Positions 27,901-35,215 of a stretch of DNA of 64,000 bases are shown here, piece after piece. The stretch lies in assembly GCA_030430565.1 (NCBI GenBank), contig JAUIKS010000026.1, forward strand, positions 62,001-126,000, given 5' to 3'. The stretch's first letter is position 1; every line of letters starts with the position of its first letter. This DNA comes from Polyangia bacterium (GTDB taxonomy: Bacteria > Myxococcota_A > Polyangia > Nannocystales > Nannocystaceae). The translations under genes were made by a program, and so were the position numbers. The notes beneath the pieces are model-generated. The model was not told the origin of the DNA, made no database searches, and saw only the letters and a list, made by a program, of their open reading frames with translations.

Positions 27901-28825
27901 CGCGGATGTGCCAGACCGAGTGGATGCGGTCGAGGTTGCGGTGCCCGGCGTAGCCGTCGGCCGCGAGCAGGTCGTGGATCGCCTGGGCGATCAGCGTGCT
28001 CTTGCCCGCGCCGGACGGGCCGACCAGCAGCACCGAGCTCTTGCGCGCGCCGCAGAGCAGCTGCTGCAGCTGGTCGCGGTACGGCGTCCGCGGGACCCCG
28101 GGCTCGAGCCGCCCGTCGATCGCCCGCATCGTCTGGTTGACGCCGAGCTGCGCGAGCACGCCGTCGCCGGTCTTCTTGGCGCGCTGCCCGATCAGCGCGC
28201 GGTCCTTGTCTTTCTCGTCCTCGAGCAGCTCCTTGAGCGCGCGCGGGTTCGCGCGGAAGGCGAGCAGCGTGAGCCGGTCGAGCGGGCGCTGCTTGCCCTT
28301 GCCGCGCAGCGCCCCGCTCGGGTCCTGCTTGCGCTCGCGGAAGCTGGCCTTGAGCGTCTCGAGCGTCTCGTCCTCGAGCGTCCCCCAGCGCTCGCGGAAG
28401 AAGATCGTCGCCTCGTCCTTGAGCGCGCGGGGCTCCTCGTGCACGAACCACTCGCGCTGCCGCAGCGGGTGGTAGGCGATCAGCATCGGCTCGCCCTTAA
28501 AGCCAGGTCCGCGCGGGCGCGGCTCGACCACCACCGGGAACACGCCGTGGACGCGCCGCCGGCTCACGCCGCCCCCGGGGTTGAGGTTGAGCTCGAGGGT
28601 CAGGAACTCGATCCGTCGCCCGCGCACGAAGTCGAGCGCCTCGAGCTCCCGCGGCCAGCGCTTGGCGAGCGTCTTGCGCAGCGCGTCCACCAAGCGCTGA
28701 CGGACCTTGGCCTGGTTGGGCCCGCGCGCGTCCAGGTTGTACGCGCCGAGGCCGAGCGTGTGCCACTCGATGTCGCGCCCGCGCTTGCGCTCGAAGATCG
28801 AGATCGAGAGATCGATCGCGGCCAT
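24977..28825 (-). CDS. Clp-type double AAA+ ATPase B of the triad, with L7/L12-like insert and release-factor-like tail
   Basis: 1282 residues, ATG 2 bp after the stop of gene A. N-domain ~1-245 is related to A and C. D1: Walker A GPSGAGKS 269-276, pore segment AGMSYLGQWEQR, Walker B LWVDDLHAW (Asp for Glu). Residues ~483-511 (IKVYRRATGKGLKESK) match the signature helix of the ribosomal protein L7/L12 C-terminal domain. D2: Walker A GPTGTGKT 624-631, VVLLDEVEK, TSNLGA, SVGF loop 741-744, FNRIDR arginine finger and GARSLKR; no GYVG pore loop. After ~870 there is a helical region, then a PCRF-like segment (1060-1170) with VLRLIGPAVRAFFMGEQGCH, like the ISG...E-G-HR core of release factors. RRYHYDPP (1213-1220) resembles the RF C-terminal segment. 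GGQ is absent. A ribosome-associated role is inferred. Confidence 0.88.
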   Translation of the reverse strand: MAAIDLSISIFERKRGRDIEWHTLGLGAYNLDARGPNQAKVRQRLVDALRKTLAKRWPRELEALDFVRGRRIEFLTLELNLNPGGGVSRRRVHGVFPVVVEPRPRGPGFKGEPMLIAYHPLRQREWFVHEEPRALKDEATIFFRERWGTLEDETLETLKASFRERKQDPSGALRGKGKQRPLDRLTLLAFRANPRALKELLEDEKDKDRALIGQRAKKTGDGVLAQLGVNQTMRAIDGRLEPGVPRTPYRDQLQQLLCGARKSSVLLVGPSGAGKSTLIAQAIHDLLAADGYAGHRNLDRIHSVWHIRGRRIIAGMSYLGQWEQRCVELLETAQRRRAILWVDDLHAWGRIGESRESERSLATFFRGPVARRELIVIGECTAEQRQQLQDDGGAFISAFTTLRVEPTSEGETMRMIIRESRALEQRYNVFFDPRTFRTIFDLGGALGSGAAYPGKALDLLRALAGGEHGLAADLRAAEAHVRAGKKIQAIKVYRRATGKGLKESKHAVEEYMRTGFWAPTDSVGDRPRIQIESVYGTKIHYRYRPRPPEIGPDTVVRMLSHRTGMPQVLLSPAENLMRAGLYNRFAHQIIGQGEAVDAVCDLIMRIKAGLVDTGRPYGVFLFTGPTGTGKTEMAKCVAEYLYGDVARLLRFDMSEYNGPDAAARLIGDRWRPVGALTGQVRAQPFSVVLLDEVEKADRRVLNLMLQLFDDGRLTDAAGAVVDFSHTVVIMTSNLGARATPSVGFAGKDGAAADLVRDVGAAVREFFPPELFNRIDRVVQFSALSRDAAASIAKRELSKLLDRRGLTERSVFVRYTPSITEKVVREGFNQRDGARSLKRYLEDHVGGRLADTIASAEAAGVRVYWLFLRDGALQIHRELLREAESRGVDPRIEDLLEWNMGQLLRELPDALARVDALLRGPELARLGEALSANLERFRLGRPGEARGEAADAVYNLDVLRAQILEIREKLSTQVAYDPQLSQVDSDERFASEAELYELEADGTHDLVHKYGWRHGWVESIRALDLRAMGPALPMRTRPAVLDHIAELFFLERALEHADDPDQHAILIELTRISRTRGKSRFAAHERGLLEDLAEAYATGRGELDGVAYVANEGDHPRYTARLQVYNASHQIVLRLIGPAVRAFFMGEQGCHVRHSITGSSEVVRARVLSARKLRPDAHVRQLDARRRAFEAALERPSPGGELPENPDGVLPIVRRYHYDPPERAGTSIRFEIEDYPLAHAATARGRGLAEVLRPLWMLRLGAAFAAISARTRLRTGEDEEGQG
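27293..27379 (-). other. Segment of protein B resembling ribosomal protein L7/L12 C-terminal domain
   Basis: These codons encode residues ~483-511 of Clp-like protein B, between its two AAA domains. The segment reads K-I-x-A-I-K-V-Y-R-x-A-T-G-K-G-L-K-E-S-K-x-A-V-E. The E. coli L7/L12 C-terminal domain has the same order (IK.VR..TGLGLKEAKd.VE), the helix that docks translation factors. Short L7/L12-like modules also occur in unrelated bacterial proteins, so ribosome binding is an inference. Confidence 0.6.
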
Positions 28826-28827
28826 GG

Positions 28828-31800
28828 TTACAGCTCGTCCTCCTCGGGCACGGGGTCGTCGCCGTTCGCCAGCGCGTCGGCGATCTGCGCGAACACGACG
28901 TGCTCGTAGTGCTCCCAGTACGACTCGGGCTCGTAGAGCGAGCGGAACGCGATGTTGGCGCTCGGCAGCTCGACCGAGTGATCGCCGAACACCCGCACCG
29001 GCTCGAGCTTCTGCAGCTGATCCCGGGGCGAGCGCGCGGGCACGTCGAAGGCGTAGGGCCGCGGCGACTCGCCGTCACGCGCCTTGCTCGGCTCGGGCTT
29101 GCGCAGCGCGTCCGGGCCGTAGGAGGCGGCCGCGCCGACCCAGCGGATCAGCAGGTGCCCCGGCGCGTCATCGGACCCGCGCGGCTCGAAGCGGTGCAGG
29201 CCGAGCTCGAAGCGCAGCAGCGCGCTCGCCATCGGCCCGCTGACGCAGAGCAGCACGCCGCGCCACGCCTGCGCCAGGGTCTTCTCGCCGTCTTTCTCGT
29301 CCTCCTCGATGGCGTGCAGCTGCTCGGAGGCCCAGGTCGCGTCGCGCGGCGGACCCCACGGGATGCCCTCGGGCCAGCCGCGATCTTTCTCCGGATCGGG
29401 CGTTTGCTCCCACAGGTGCAGCCGCGCCTGCCAGCCTCGCGCCTCCGCGCCCGCGAGGAACATCGTGAGCCAGCGGTGCAGCGTCCACGGGTCGTCCTGC
29501 GGCTGCAGGATCAACGCCGCGCCCGCGCCCCCGACCCGCCCGAGCACGACGCGGACCAGCGCGCGCTCGAAGCGGAGGTAGGCGTCGTAGGCCTCGGACT
29601 GGTACGGCTCGGTCTCCTCGCCGTCCTGGACGGCCATCAGCGCCAGGTCCTCGGCGCCCTCGATCGACTCGATCGCCGAGCGCAGGCCGCCGAGCAGCTC
29701 GTCGAGGCGCGCGTGCTCGACGGTCATGCTGGCGAGGTCGACGTGGGGGCGCGCGTGACCCGGCGCGCCCCCCTGCCCGCCCGCGCGGCCCTCCTGCTCG
29801 CGTCGCCAGGGCGAATTCACGGTCGCCATCTCGGCGACGAGGTAGTCGACGCGCTCGCGCAGCTCGACGATCATCGGCAGCTGCAGGCTCGCGGAGGCCA
29901 TCCGCCGGTAGTGCGCGATCTGGGTGAGCGCGTGGCTGGCCTGGCGCTGCTCGCCCGCCGGCGGCCGCGAGACGTCGTAGTACAGCGTGACCGCGCCCAC
30001 GTCCGTCAGCCCGCCGCGCCGGGAGACCGAGCCCGAGGGCTCGCCGATCTGCTCGGGCTCGTCGTCCTCCTCCTCCAGGTACACGCGGATCGTCGAGCCC
30101 GCGAGCCCGCTCGCGAGCGACGAGAGCCGGGAGGCCAGCGGCGCGACGAAGCGATCCTCGAGGTGACGGCGGAGCGCCCGCGCGCCGTAGGTGTCCGAAT
30201 AACCAGACGCCGCCAGGGCCTCGAGCGCCGCGTCGCTGACGCGCAGCGTGACGCCGCGGTTGAGCAGCCCGGCGCGCTCGCGGATCCGCGTCAGCGCGAC
30301 GCCGGCGACCTCGCGGATCTCGGCCCGGGTCAGCGAGCGAAACGGCGTGATGCGATCGATGCGGTTGACGAACTCGGGGCGGAAGTGGGCGTCGACGCGC
30401 TCGATGTAGTGGCGCTGCTCGGCCTCGGCGTGGTCGACCTCGCGGGCCGCGAGCCCGAAGCCCGAGCTCGGCTTGCGGTGCGCGGCGCCGAGGTTGCTGG
30501 TCATGATGATGATCGCGTTCTCGAAGTGGGTCGTGCGCCCGCGCGCGTCGGTCAGCCGACCCTCGCCGCAGACCTGCAGCAGCAGGTCGAAGACGGCCGG
30601 GTGCGCCTTCTCGATCTCGTCCAGCAGGACCACGCAGAAGGGCTGCTGACGCACGCGCCGGGTCAGCTCGCCCTCGTCGCGCTGGCTGCCGCGGATCAAC
30701 CGCTCGGCGGCCAGGGGATCCATGTACTCGCTCATGTCGAAGCGGACCATGCGGTCCGTGCTCCCGAACAAGAACCGCGCGAGCGTCTTGGCGACCTCGG
30801 TCTTGCCGACGCCGGTGGGCCCGACAAACAGAAAATTCGCCAGCGGCTTGCCGGGCGGCTGCAGCCCCGCCTTGACCGCGCACAGCGTCTCGGCGACGCC
30901 GCGGATCGCCTCGTCCTGGCCGATCACGTGTCGGCGGAAGAACTCGATCACCGACTCGTACCGCATGCGCCGCTGCTGCCGCAGCAGGAACATCGGGATG
31001 CCCGAGCGGGTCGAGAACGCGCCGTACACGTGCCGCGCGGTGATCCGCGGGGTCTCGCCGGGGGCGCCCCCCTCGGCGCGCAGCTCGGCCTCGTGGATCG
31101 CCCGCAGCTCCTCGTAGAGCCGCACGGCCTTACCCGGGAAGGACTGATACCGCAGGTAACGCTTGGACAGCTCGACCAGCGGCGCGATCGCGTCGTCGGC
31201 GAGCGTCGGGCGCTCGGCCTCGTGCTTGAGCGCGTGCTTGACCCGCGCCGCGAGCAGCTCGCGCGTCGTCTCGGCGTCGAGCTCGTCGACCGCGATCCGG
31301 TGCAGGCAGGCGAAGAAGCCGACGTGGCGCTTCTCGTGCTGCTCGGCGCGCTCGGGGGTCAGCTCGCCGAGCACGCGCACGCGGCCCTCGATCAGGTACG
31401 GGCGCATGATCGACGCGAGGTCCTCGATGCCGCCGCTGTGGCCGGCGAACAGATCGCCGAGGTCGTCGAAGTACAGCACGACATCGAGCAGCTCGGCCGC
31501 CTTCATCACGCGGTCGAGGCGCTGCTCGAGCTGGCCAAATCCAGATTGCCCCGCGACCAGCTGCGCCCCGGAGGTCGAGTACAGCGCGCGCCCCCCCAGC
31601 AGCGCGCGCGCCCCCGTCATCAGCCCGTGCACGACCGCGGTCTTGCCCGCCATCTCCGGGCCGACGAGCATCACCGAGAGGCGCTCCGATCCGCCCAGCA
31701 GCGCGCCGAGGCTCTTGATCTCGCGCTCGCGCGCGATCACGGGCGGCGGCGTCGCGGCGCCCCCGATCGCGCCCGCGCCCGCGCCCAGCTCGCTCGCCAC

Positions 31801-32397
31801 CTTGTCGAGCAGCTTGCGCGCCGCCTTCTTGGCGCGCTCGTTCTCCTGCGCGCGGCGCTTGGCCGAGCGCGATCCGAGGTCCGCGAGGTCGCCGCGCTCG
31901 ACCGGCACCTCCGGACGCATCAGCGCGTGTCGATCGGCCGGCAGCATCGCCCGGTACTCGCTCGCCGTCAGCTCGCGCGCCGACGCGACGCGCAGGATCT
32001 CGTCGCGCACGCGTCGCTCGAGCGACTCGTCAGGGCGCACCAGCACCGTGTGTCCGAGCGGCAGCACGTGGACCCAGCGCGCGTCGCCCTCGGGCACCAC
32101 GACGCAGGGGATCACGAGCTCGCGCTCGATCTTGATCCTGCGCGGAAGGTCAGCCCGCGGCAGCACCACCGGCAGATCGAGCAGCGTGGTGTCCTCGGGG
32201 TAGCTGTAGTCAGCGAGCGCGTCGGCGGGCAGCTTCGCCATCGACTTGCGCAGGAACTTGCTCAGTCGCTCCAGCGCCGCCTCGACGCTGCGACCCCGCG
32301 TCACCAGGGCCGGGGCCGCGAGCGGGAAGGCGTACACGATCCCTCCGGCGTACTCGCGCACGACCACCAGCGGGCGCAGGTCGAGGGTGAGCGCCAT
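28828..32397 (-). CDS. Clp-type double AAA+ ATPase A of the triad, with release-factor-like tail
   Basis: About 1189 residues. I use ATG 32397 (MALTLDLRPL), which aligns with the starts of B and C; an in-frame GTG at 32415 would add six residues. D1 Walker A is GPEMAGKT at ~246-253, the pore segment is GQSGFGQLEQR and Walker B is LYFDDLGDL (Asp for Glu); the paired arginine fingers are missing. D2 has GPTGVGKT at ~526-533, VVLLDEIEKAH, IMTSNLGA, FRPEFVNRIDR and YGARALRR, but the GYVG pore loop is deleted. The last ~400 residues are not Clp-like. A helical hairpin (LRERVDYLVAEM...) is followed by AGAALILQP, WLTMFLAGAEARGW and LLCVSGPMASALLRFELGLHR, following the order of the PCRF domain of RF1/RF2. 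No GGQ. First gene of the array. Confidence 0.88.
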   Translation of the reverse strand: MALTLDLRPLVVVREYAGGIVYAFPLAAPALVTRGRSVEAALERLSKFLRKSMAKLPADALADYSYPEDTTLLDLPVVLPRADLPRRIKIERELVIPCVVVPEGDARWVHVLPLGHTVLVRPDESLERRVRDEILRVASARELTASEYRAMLPADRHALMRPEVPVERGDLADLGSRSAKRRAQENERAKKAARKLLDKVASELGAGAGAIGGAATPPPVIAREREIKSLGALLGGSERLSVMLVGPEMAGKTAVVHGLMTGARALLGGRALYSTSGAQLVAGQSGFGQLEQRLDRVMKAAELLDVVLYFDDLGDLFAGHSGGIEDLASIMRPYLIEGRVRVLGELTPERAEQHEKRHVGFFACLHRIAVDELDAETTRELLAARVKHALKHEAERPTLADDAIAPLVELSKRYLRYQSFPGKAVRLYEELRAIHEAELRAEGGAPGETPRITARHVYGAFSTRSGIPMFLLRQQRRMRYESVIEFFRRHVIGQDEAIRGVAETLCAVKAGLQPPGKPLANFLFVGPTGVGKTEVAKTLARFLFGSTDRMVRFDMSEYMDPLAAERLIRGSQRDEGELTRRVRQQPFCVVLLDEIEKAHPAVFDLLLQVCGEGRLTDARGRTTHFENAIIIMTSNLGAAHRKPSSGFGLAAREVDHAEAEQRHYIERVDAHFRPEFVNRIDRITPFRSLTRAEIREVAGVALTRIRERAGLLNRGVTLRVSDAALEALAASGYSDTYGARALRRHLEDRFVAPLASRLSSLASGLAGSTIRVYLEEEDDEPEQIGEPSGSVSRRGGLTDVGAVTLYYDVSRPPAGEQRQASHALTQIAHYRRMASASLQLPMIVELRERVDYLVAEMATVNSPWRREQEGRAGGQGGAPGHARPHVDLASMTVEHARLDELLGGLRSAIESIEGAEDLALMAVQDGEETEPYQSEAYDAYLRFERALVRVVLGRVGGAGAALILQPQDDPWTLHRWLTMFLAGAEARGWQARLHLWEQTPDPEKDRGWPEGIPWGPPRDATWASEQLHAIEEDEKDGEKTLAQAWRGVLLCVSGPMASALLRFELGLHRFEPRGSDDAPGHLLIRWVGAAASYGPDALRKPEPSKARDGESPRPYAFDVPARSPRDQLQKLEPVRVFGDHSVELPSANIAFRSLYEPESYWEHYEHVVFAQIADALANGDDPVPEEDEL

Positions 32398-32516
32398 GTC
32401 GCGGGAGGATAACACCGCCCGCGCCGCGGAACCCGTCGCGAACCGAGGGCGAATTCGCGGTCAGCGAGCGCGCGTGAGCGCCCGAAGCGGTGGATTGAGG
32501 GGACGACGAGGAGCAC

Positions 32517-33062
32517 TCAGCCCTCCTCGAGCTCGTCCGCGAGCATCCCGAAGCACACCATGTCGTGCCGCACGCCGCGCTTGACGACGTGTTGGCGCAG
32601 CGTGCCCTCTCGGGTCATGCCCAGCTTCTCCATGACCCTGCTCGAGGCGACGTTCGTGGCCACGCAACGCGCGTGGATCCGCCGCAGCCCGATCGAGAAG
32701 CCGTGCCGGAGCACCGCGCGAGCCGCCTCGGTGCAGTAGCCGCTCGCCCAATAGGGGACGCCCACCCAGTAGCGCAGCTCGCCGGTCAGGGCCTGGGGAT
32801 CGATCGCCAAGCCGATGGCGCCGACGAGCTCGCCCGACGCAGCCAACGTGATCGCGAAGCTGCGCAGCGTTCCTTCGTCGAAGCGGGGCTGGTGGGTCGA
32901 GATCCACGCTTCGGCCACGCCGTCTCGATACGGGTGGGGAACGTGATTCGTCGTGGCGGCGATCCTCTCGTCCCCCGCGAGGCGCTGCACGTCGTCAGCG
33001 TCCGAGAGGACGAAGGGGCGCAGGACGAGCCGCGCGGTCGAGAGAGTCGGTCGCCTCGTCAT
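32517..33062 (-). CDS. GNAT acetyltransferase, RimJ/RimL-like
   Basis: 181 residues. The opening TLSTARLVLRPFVLSDADDVQRL is typical of RimJ/RimL/Acetyltransf_3 proteins, and GVPYWASGYCTEAARAVLRHGF is the motif A helix that binds acetyl-CoA. The C-terminal NVASSRVMEKLGMTREGTLRQHV is the usual ending. Homologues acetylate N-termini of ribosomal proteins or small molecules such as antibiotics; the target here cannot be told. ATG 33062 overlaps the stop of the small secreted-protein gene (ATGA), so the two are co-translated. Its 3' end is 120 bp upstream of the Clp triad. Confidence 0.88.
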   Translation of the reverse strand: MTRRPTLSTARLVLRPFVLSDADDVQRLAGDERIAATTNHVPHPYRDGVAEAWISTHQPRFDEGTLRSFAITLAASGELVGAIGLAIDPQALTGELRYWVGVPYWASGYCTEAARAVLRHGFSIGLRRIHARCVATNVASSRVMEKLGMTREGTLRQHVVKRGVRHDMVCFGMLADELEEG

Positions 33063-33316
33063 CGGCCTCGTGCCACGCTAGCGACCTTGCTTGCGAGCTC
33101 CTCGTGAGTTCCCGGCAGCTCGCGGGCGGCCTCCGCTAACCCGTCGAAGTCGTCGTCGAGGCGTCGACCCTCGCGCGGCTCGCCAGCGATCGCGCGCTCG
33201 AGCTCGTCGGCGCGCGCGTCACAGGCGTTCGCGGGCGCCGCGAACGCGAGCACGGCGACGAGCAGGGTCTGCGTGACCACGAATTCAGTGAACCTCGAGC
33301 GCGTCCGCGGCGCCAC
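33059..33316 (-). CDS. Small secreted/periplasmic protein
   Basis: 85 residues. A basic N-terminus (MAPRTRSRFTEF) leads into a hydrophobic stretch (VVTQTLLVAVLAFAAPANA) with an AxA-like signal peptidase I site. A short acidic, helical mature part with one Cys follows. No family recognised. The 4-bp stop/start overlap with the acetyltransferase and the clear signal peptide argue that it is real despite its length. Confidence 0.5.
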   Translation of the reverse strand: MAPRTRSRFTEFVVTQTLLVAVLAFAAPANACDARADELERAIAGEPREGRRLDDDFDGLAEAARELPGTHEELASKVASVARGR

Positions 33317-33377
33317 CTGACGATCGTGCTACGGTCCGGCGACGCGCGGTTTCGCGCGGCGGCAGGCAGGAGGCGAC

Positions 33378-34283
33378 GTGCTCTATCGAACAGGATGCGC
33401 CATGTGGGGTCATAAGGGCTGGTTCGGCGGCCGCTTCTACCCCGAGGGGACGCGGCAGGCCGACGCGCTCGCGCGCTACGCCGAGCGCCTGACCACCGTC
33501 GAGGGCAACACGACCTTCTACGCCACGCCCTCCGAGGAGGTCCTCGACCGCTGGGCCGGCGAGACCCCCGAGCGGTTTCGCTTCTGCCCCAAGCTGCCCA
33601 AGACCGTGACCCACAACGGCGAGCTCGCGCCGCGCCTCGGCGAGGCCCGCCGCTTCCTCGAGCGCTGCTCACGGCTCGGCACCCGCATGGGCCCGCTGTT
33701 CGGGATCATCCCCGACCGCCACGGCCCCGACCGCGTAGGCGACCTCGAGCGCTTCCTCGAGGGGTGGTCCAAGCAGGTTCACGAGCGCTTCGCCGACGAG
33801 GATCCGCTGCGGCCGAAGCTGGCGCTCGAGGCACGTTGCCCGGCGTGGTTCGAACCGCGCAGCTCGGCGCGACTCAGCGCGCTGCTGCACGCCCACGGCG
33901 TCGCGCGCGTGCTGCTCGACACGCGCCCCGTCTACAGCGCCAAGGCCCGCGCGCGCCACGGCGATCCCCAGGAGGGCAAGCCGCACCGTAAACCTGAACT
34001 GCCGGTCAGCCTCGCGCTGACCGCCCCGTTCACGTTTATCCGCTTCATCGCCCACCCCGCGCCCGAGGTCACGGGCCCCTACCTGGCGCAGTGGCTGCCG
34101 CGCGTGCAGACCTGGCTCGAGCAGGGCGCCGCGGTCTACTTCTTCGCCCACTGCCCCGACGACACCGACTCCCCCGACATCGCGCGACGCTTCCACCGCG
34201 CGCTCACGGCCCGCGGCGCGCCGGTCGATCCCCTGCCCTGGGACTCGGTGGCCGCGCCCCCGAGTCAGCTCGCGCTCGTGTGA
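33378..34283 (+). CDS. DUF72 family protein
   Basis: 301 residues. GTG 33378 is preceded at good distance by AGGAGG. The N-terminus YRTGCAMWGHKGWFGGRFYP and the following EGNTTFYATPSEEVLDRWAGETPERFRFCPKLPKTVTH match DUF72 (YecE-like, TIM-barrel fold), as does VLLDTRPVYS. The function of DUF72 is unknown; structural relatives suggest nuclease or isomerase activity, but none is proven. It begins a run of four plus-strand genes, and the start lies 61 bp from that of the divergent small secreted protein. Confidence 0.88.
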   Translation: MLYRTGCAMWGHKGWFGGRFYPEGTRQADALARYAERLTTVEGNTTFYATPSEEVLDRWAGETPERFRFCPKLPKTVTHNGELAPRLGEARRFLERCSRLGTRMGPLFGIIPDRHGPDRVGDLERFLEGWSKQVHERFADEDPLRPKLALEARCPAWFEPRSSARLSALLHAHGVARVLLDTRPVYSAKARARHGDPQEGKPHRKPELPVSLALTAPFTFIRFIAHPAPEVTGPYLAQWLPRVQTWLEQGAAVYFFAHCPDDTDSPDIARRFHRALTARGAPVDPLPWDSVAAPPSQLALV

Positions 34284-34300
34284 GCGCCGGCGGGGTGACG

Positions 34301-34341
34301 ATCCCGGGCGGTCAGGCCCGCGCGCTGGTATGTATGGGCAT
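34301..34341 (+). repeat. Leader repeat copy 1 (41 bp)
   Basis: This stretch, 31 bp upstream of the methyltransferase start, is 34/41 identical to 35175-35215, which ends at the start of the beta-lactamase-like gene. The last 14 bases of copy 1 (GTATGTATGGGCAT) differ by one base from copy 2. It is in an intergenic region in both cases, suggesting a shared promoter or leader element rather than coding similarity. Confidence 0.6.
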
Positions 34342-34371
34342 CACCGATGCGTGGGTGAGGAGCGTGGAGCC

Positions 34372-35157
34372 ATGGACGAACGACAGGCCCGCGAGGTCGC
34401 CGAGAACCTCGACACCGACCCCGAGCTGCTCCCTTACCTCGACGAGCTGCTCGCCGACCTCGACGAGCTCGGCTGCAACCTCGAGCGGATCGTCGAGGCG
34501 CTGCGCGGCTTGCAGCTGCCCAAAGGGTCACGCGCGCTCGACCTCGCCTGCGGCAAGGGGGCCGTCTCGCTCGCGCTCGCCGAGCGGCTCGGCTGCGAGG
34601 TGGAGGGCGTCGACCTGTTCGCCCCCTTCATCGCCCGCGCCCGCGCGCTCGCCGAGCGGCGCGGCCTCGAGTCGCGCTGCCGGTTCCGCGCCGTCGACAT
34701 GCGCCAGGCCCTCGATCGCGCGCGCGCGCTCGACGTGGTGATCTACTCAGCGGTCGGGGCGCTCGGCGCCCACGATCAGGCGGTCGCGCGCATGCGTCAG
34801 GCCGTTCGCCCGGGCGGCCTGATCGTGATCGACGACGGCTACCTCGATCGTGCGGACGCGATCGGCTCCGAGGGCTTCGCGCACTACAGCACGCTCGCGG
34901 TCACGCGCGCGCGCCTGACCGCCCACGGCGACCGCCTCGTGCACGAGACGCTCCTGCGCGACGAGGACCGCGGCCCGGAGCAGTCCGAAGAGACAGAGTT
35001 GATCCGCCAGCGCGCCCGCGCGATCGCGGCCCGCGAGCCCGAGGCAGCCGCGCTGGTCAACCGCTTCGTCGCCCAGCAAGAGGAGGAGTGCGCCTTCCTC
35101 GACGCCCACTTCATCAGCGCGCTGTGGATCCTCGAGCGCGCCGCCGATCCAGCGTGA
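34372..35157 (+). CDS. Class I SAM-dependent methyltransferase
   Basis: 261 residues from ATG 34372, which follows GGAG at suitable spacing; an upstream ATG at 34330 lies inside the repeated leader and is less likely. Motif I is ALDLACGKGAVSLALAERLG, with an acidic end to beta-2 (VEGVDLF) and a motif IV/post-I pair LDVVIYSAVGALG and RPGGLIVIDDGYLD. The C-terminal ~80 residues are helical and acidic (DEDRGPEQSEETELIRQRARAIAAREPEAAALV). Related proteins methylate small molecules, but no specific substrate is indicated. Confidence 0.85.
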   Translation: MDERQAREVAENLDTDPELLPYLDELLADLDELGCNLERIVEALRGLQLPKGSRALDLACGKGAVSLALAERLGCEVEGVDLFAPFIARARALAERRGLESRCRFRAVDMRQALDRARALDVVIYSAVGALGAHDQAVARMRQAVRPGGLIVIDDGYLDRADAIGSEGFAHYSTLAVTRARLTAHGDRLVHETLLRDEDRGPEQSEETELIRQRARAIAAREPEAAALVNRFVAQQEEECAFLDAHFISALWILERAADPA

Positions 35158-35174
35158 GGCCCACGGCGCGCGAC

Positions 35175-35215
35175 AATTCGGGCGGCCAGGCCTGCGGGCT
35201 GGTATGCATGGGCAT
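35175..35215 (+). repeat. Leader repeat copy 2 (41 bp)
   Basis: Partner of 34301-34341 with seven mismatches over 41 bp and no gaps. It runs into the start region of the beta-lactamase-like lipoprotein, with candidate ATGs at 35208 and 35214. A weaker partial match (GGTCAGGCCGGC then GCGCTG) occurs near 37220-37240, upstream of the SRPBCC gene. Confidence 0.6.

Noticed and set aside
22644..32397. Type VI secretion ClpV
   Set aside because: ClpV is a single protein with a Clp N-domain, and no Tss genes occur in the window; the triad has different N-domains and tails.
28900..32412. 1170-codon plus-strand frame opposite Clp-like A
   Set aside because: Shadow of the real gene; composition dominated by Arg, Ala, Leu and His with no motif. 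The same applies to frames at 4022-6448, 8288-10369, 12617-15325, 18703-21144, 23253-25127 and 25112-27148.
32517..33062. Acetyltransferase/small protein pair as a toxin-antitoxin system
   Set aside because: The small partner has a signal peptide, not a DNA-binding antitoxin fold, and the GNAT is of the RimJ/L type rather than a TacT-like toxin.
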